Positions 63,927 through 64,000 of a DNA stretch of 64,000 nucleotides are shown one piece after another (the stretch's first letter is position 1; every line of letters begins with the position of its first letter). The DNA comes from M3007 sp965249785 (lineage in GTDB: Bacteria > Bacteroidota > Bacteroidia > Chitinophagales > Saprospiraceae). The translations under genes were made by a program, and so were the position numbers. The notes below the pieces were generated by a model. That model was not told the DNA's origin. It saw only the letters and a list, made by a program, of their open reading frames with translations, and made no database searches. Location: positions 186,001-250,000 of the forward strand of contig CBDFMU010000027.1 in NCBI GenBank assembly GCA_965249785.1, read 5' to 3'.

Positions 63927-64000
63927 AACAGGGTGGTTTTACAAAACCACAAAGTTCTATACCCTAAGCGTGGTAGCGTTTTAAGTTGTAGTGAAATTCC

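Noticed and set aside
1..64000. tRNA, rRNA and CRISPR arrays
   Set aside because: No T-loop-type GGTTCGAATCC with matching arms and no regularly spaced repeat array was seen by eye; a tRNAscan-SE or CRISPR finder run would settle it.

Overview
The window looks like chromosome of a member of the Bacteroidota, most likely a Saprospiria/Lewinella/Haliscomenobacter-type bacterium. Supporting signs are several proteins with C-terminal type IX secretion (T9SS) sorting domains, a TonB-dependent receptor with an N-terminal carboxypeptidase-like domain, the Skp-Skp-murI gene order, -7 promoter boxes of the form TAnnTTTG instead of sigma70 boxes, scarce Shine-Dalgarno sequences, and abundant palindromic intergenic repeats. 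The class and genus are inference. No rRNA, tRNA or CRISPR array was seen.

Layout. 1-3.6 kb: the 3' end of ribD, then a small redox/detoxification group (AhpD-like protein, frameshifted DUF1348 gene, flavin-binding PPOX protein) followed by an AraC regulator. 3.6-7.2 kb: a leftward group of NlpC/P60 peptidase, M42 aminopeptidase and pyrE, with a divergent NUDIX gene. 7.4-14.6 kb: PEP carboxylase (split by a frameshift), an arginyl/leucyl-tRNA-protein transferase homologue, a lipoprotein, a methyltransferase and two GNATs. 14.7-27.6 kb: a TonB receptor, then a glucoside-3-dehydrogenase-like pair (small subunit at 19.6 kb, GMC large subunit at 26 kb) separated by T9SS-secreted repeat proteins, several of them decaying copies of one delta-60-repeat gene. 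27.6-33.1 kb: an unusual lipoprotein, a WGR/DUF4240 protein, a Tat-exported TIM-barrel sugar isomerase, queE, and DUF2807 and DUF1573 proteins. 33.1-41.5 kb: recF-hutH, two Skp chaperones with murI, an RluA-type pseudouridine synthase, and a ribF fused in frame to a GT2 glycosyltransferase. 41.8-51.6 kb: a PorE-like envelope protein carrying SPOR domains, a TPR protein, a 5'-nucleotidase lipoprotein, small proteins and mnmH. 51.8-64 kb: a 59-residue membrane protein, a MOSC protein, an IS5-family element using a -1 frameshift, galK, an FG-GAP T9SS protein, a GT39 transferase, a DUF4142 protein, a short-chain dehydrogenase and a secreted propeller-like protein.

How the genes work together. The GMC oxidoreductase, its small subunit and the Tat-exported TIM-barrel protein form a plausible periplasmic 3-keto-glycoside pathway. 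The T9SS substrates, TonB receptor, SPOR protein and Skp chaperones serve the cell envelope. Most other genes are single housekeeping functions.

The most unusual features are in the repeats. A C/G-rich intergenic-type palindrome has become about 78 in-frame residues of the RibF riboflavin-kinase domain. A roughly 140 bp MITE-like element occurs three times. Many intergenic gaps hold long imperfect hairpins whose arms are made of short repeated words, different at each site. Six genes carry single-base frameshifts or a stop. Some of these may be sequence errors, so read-level checking matters before calling them pseudogenes.
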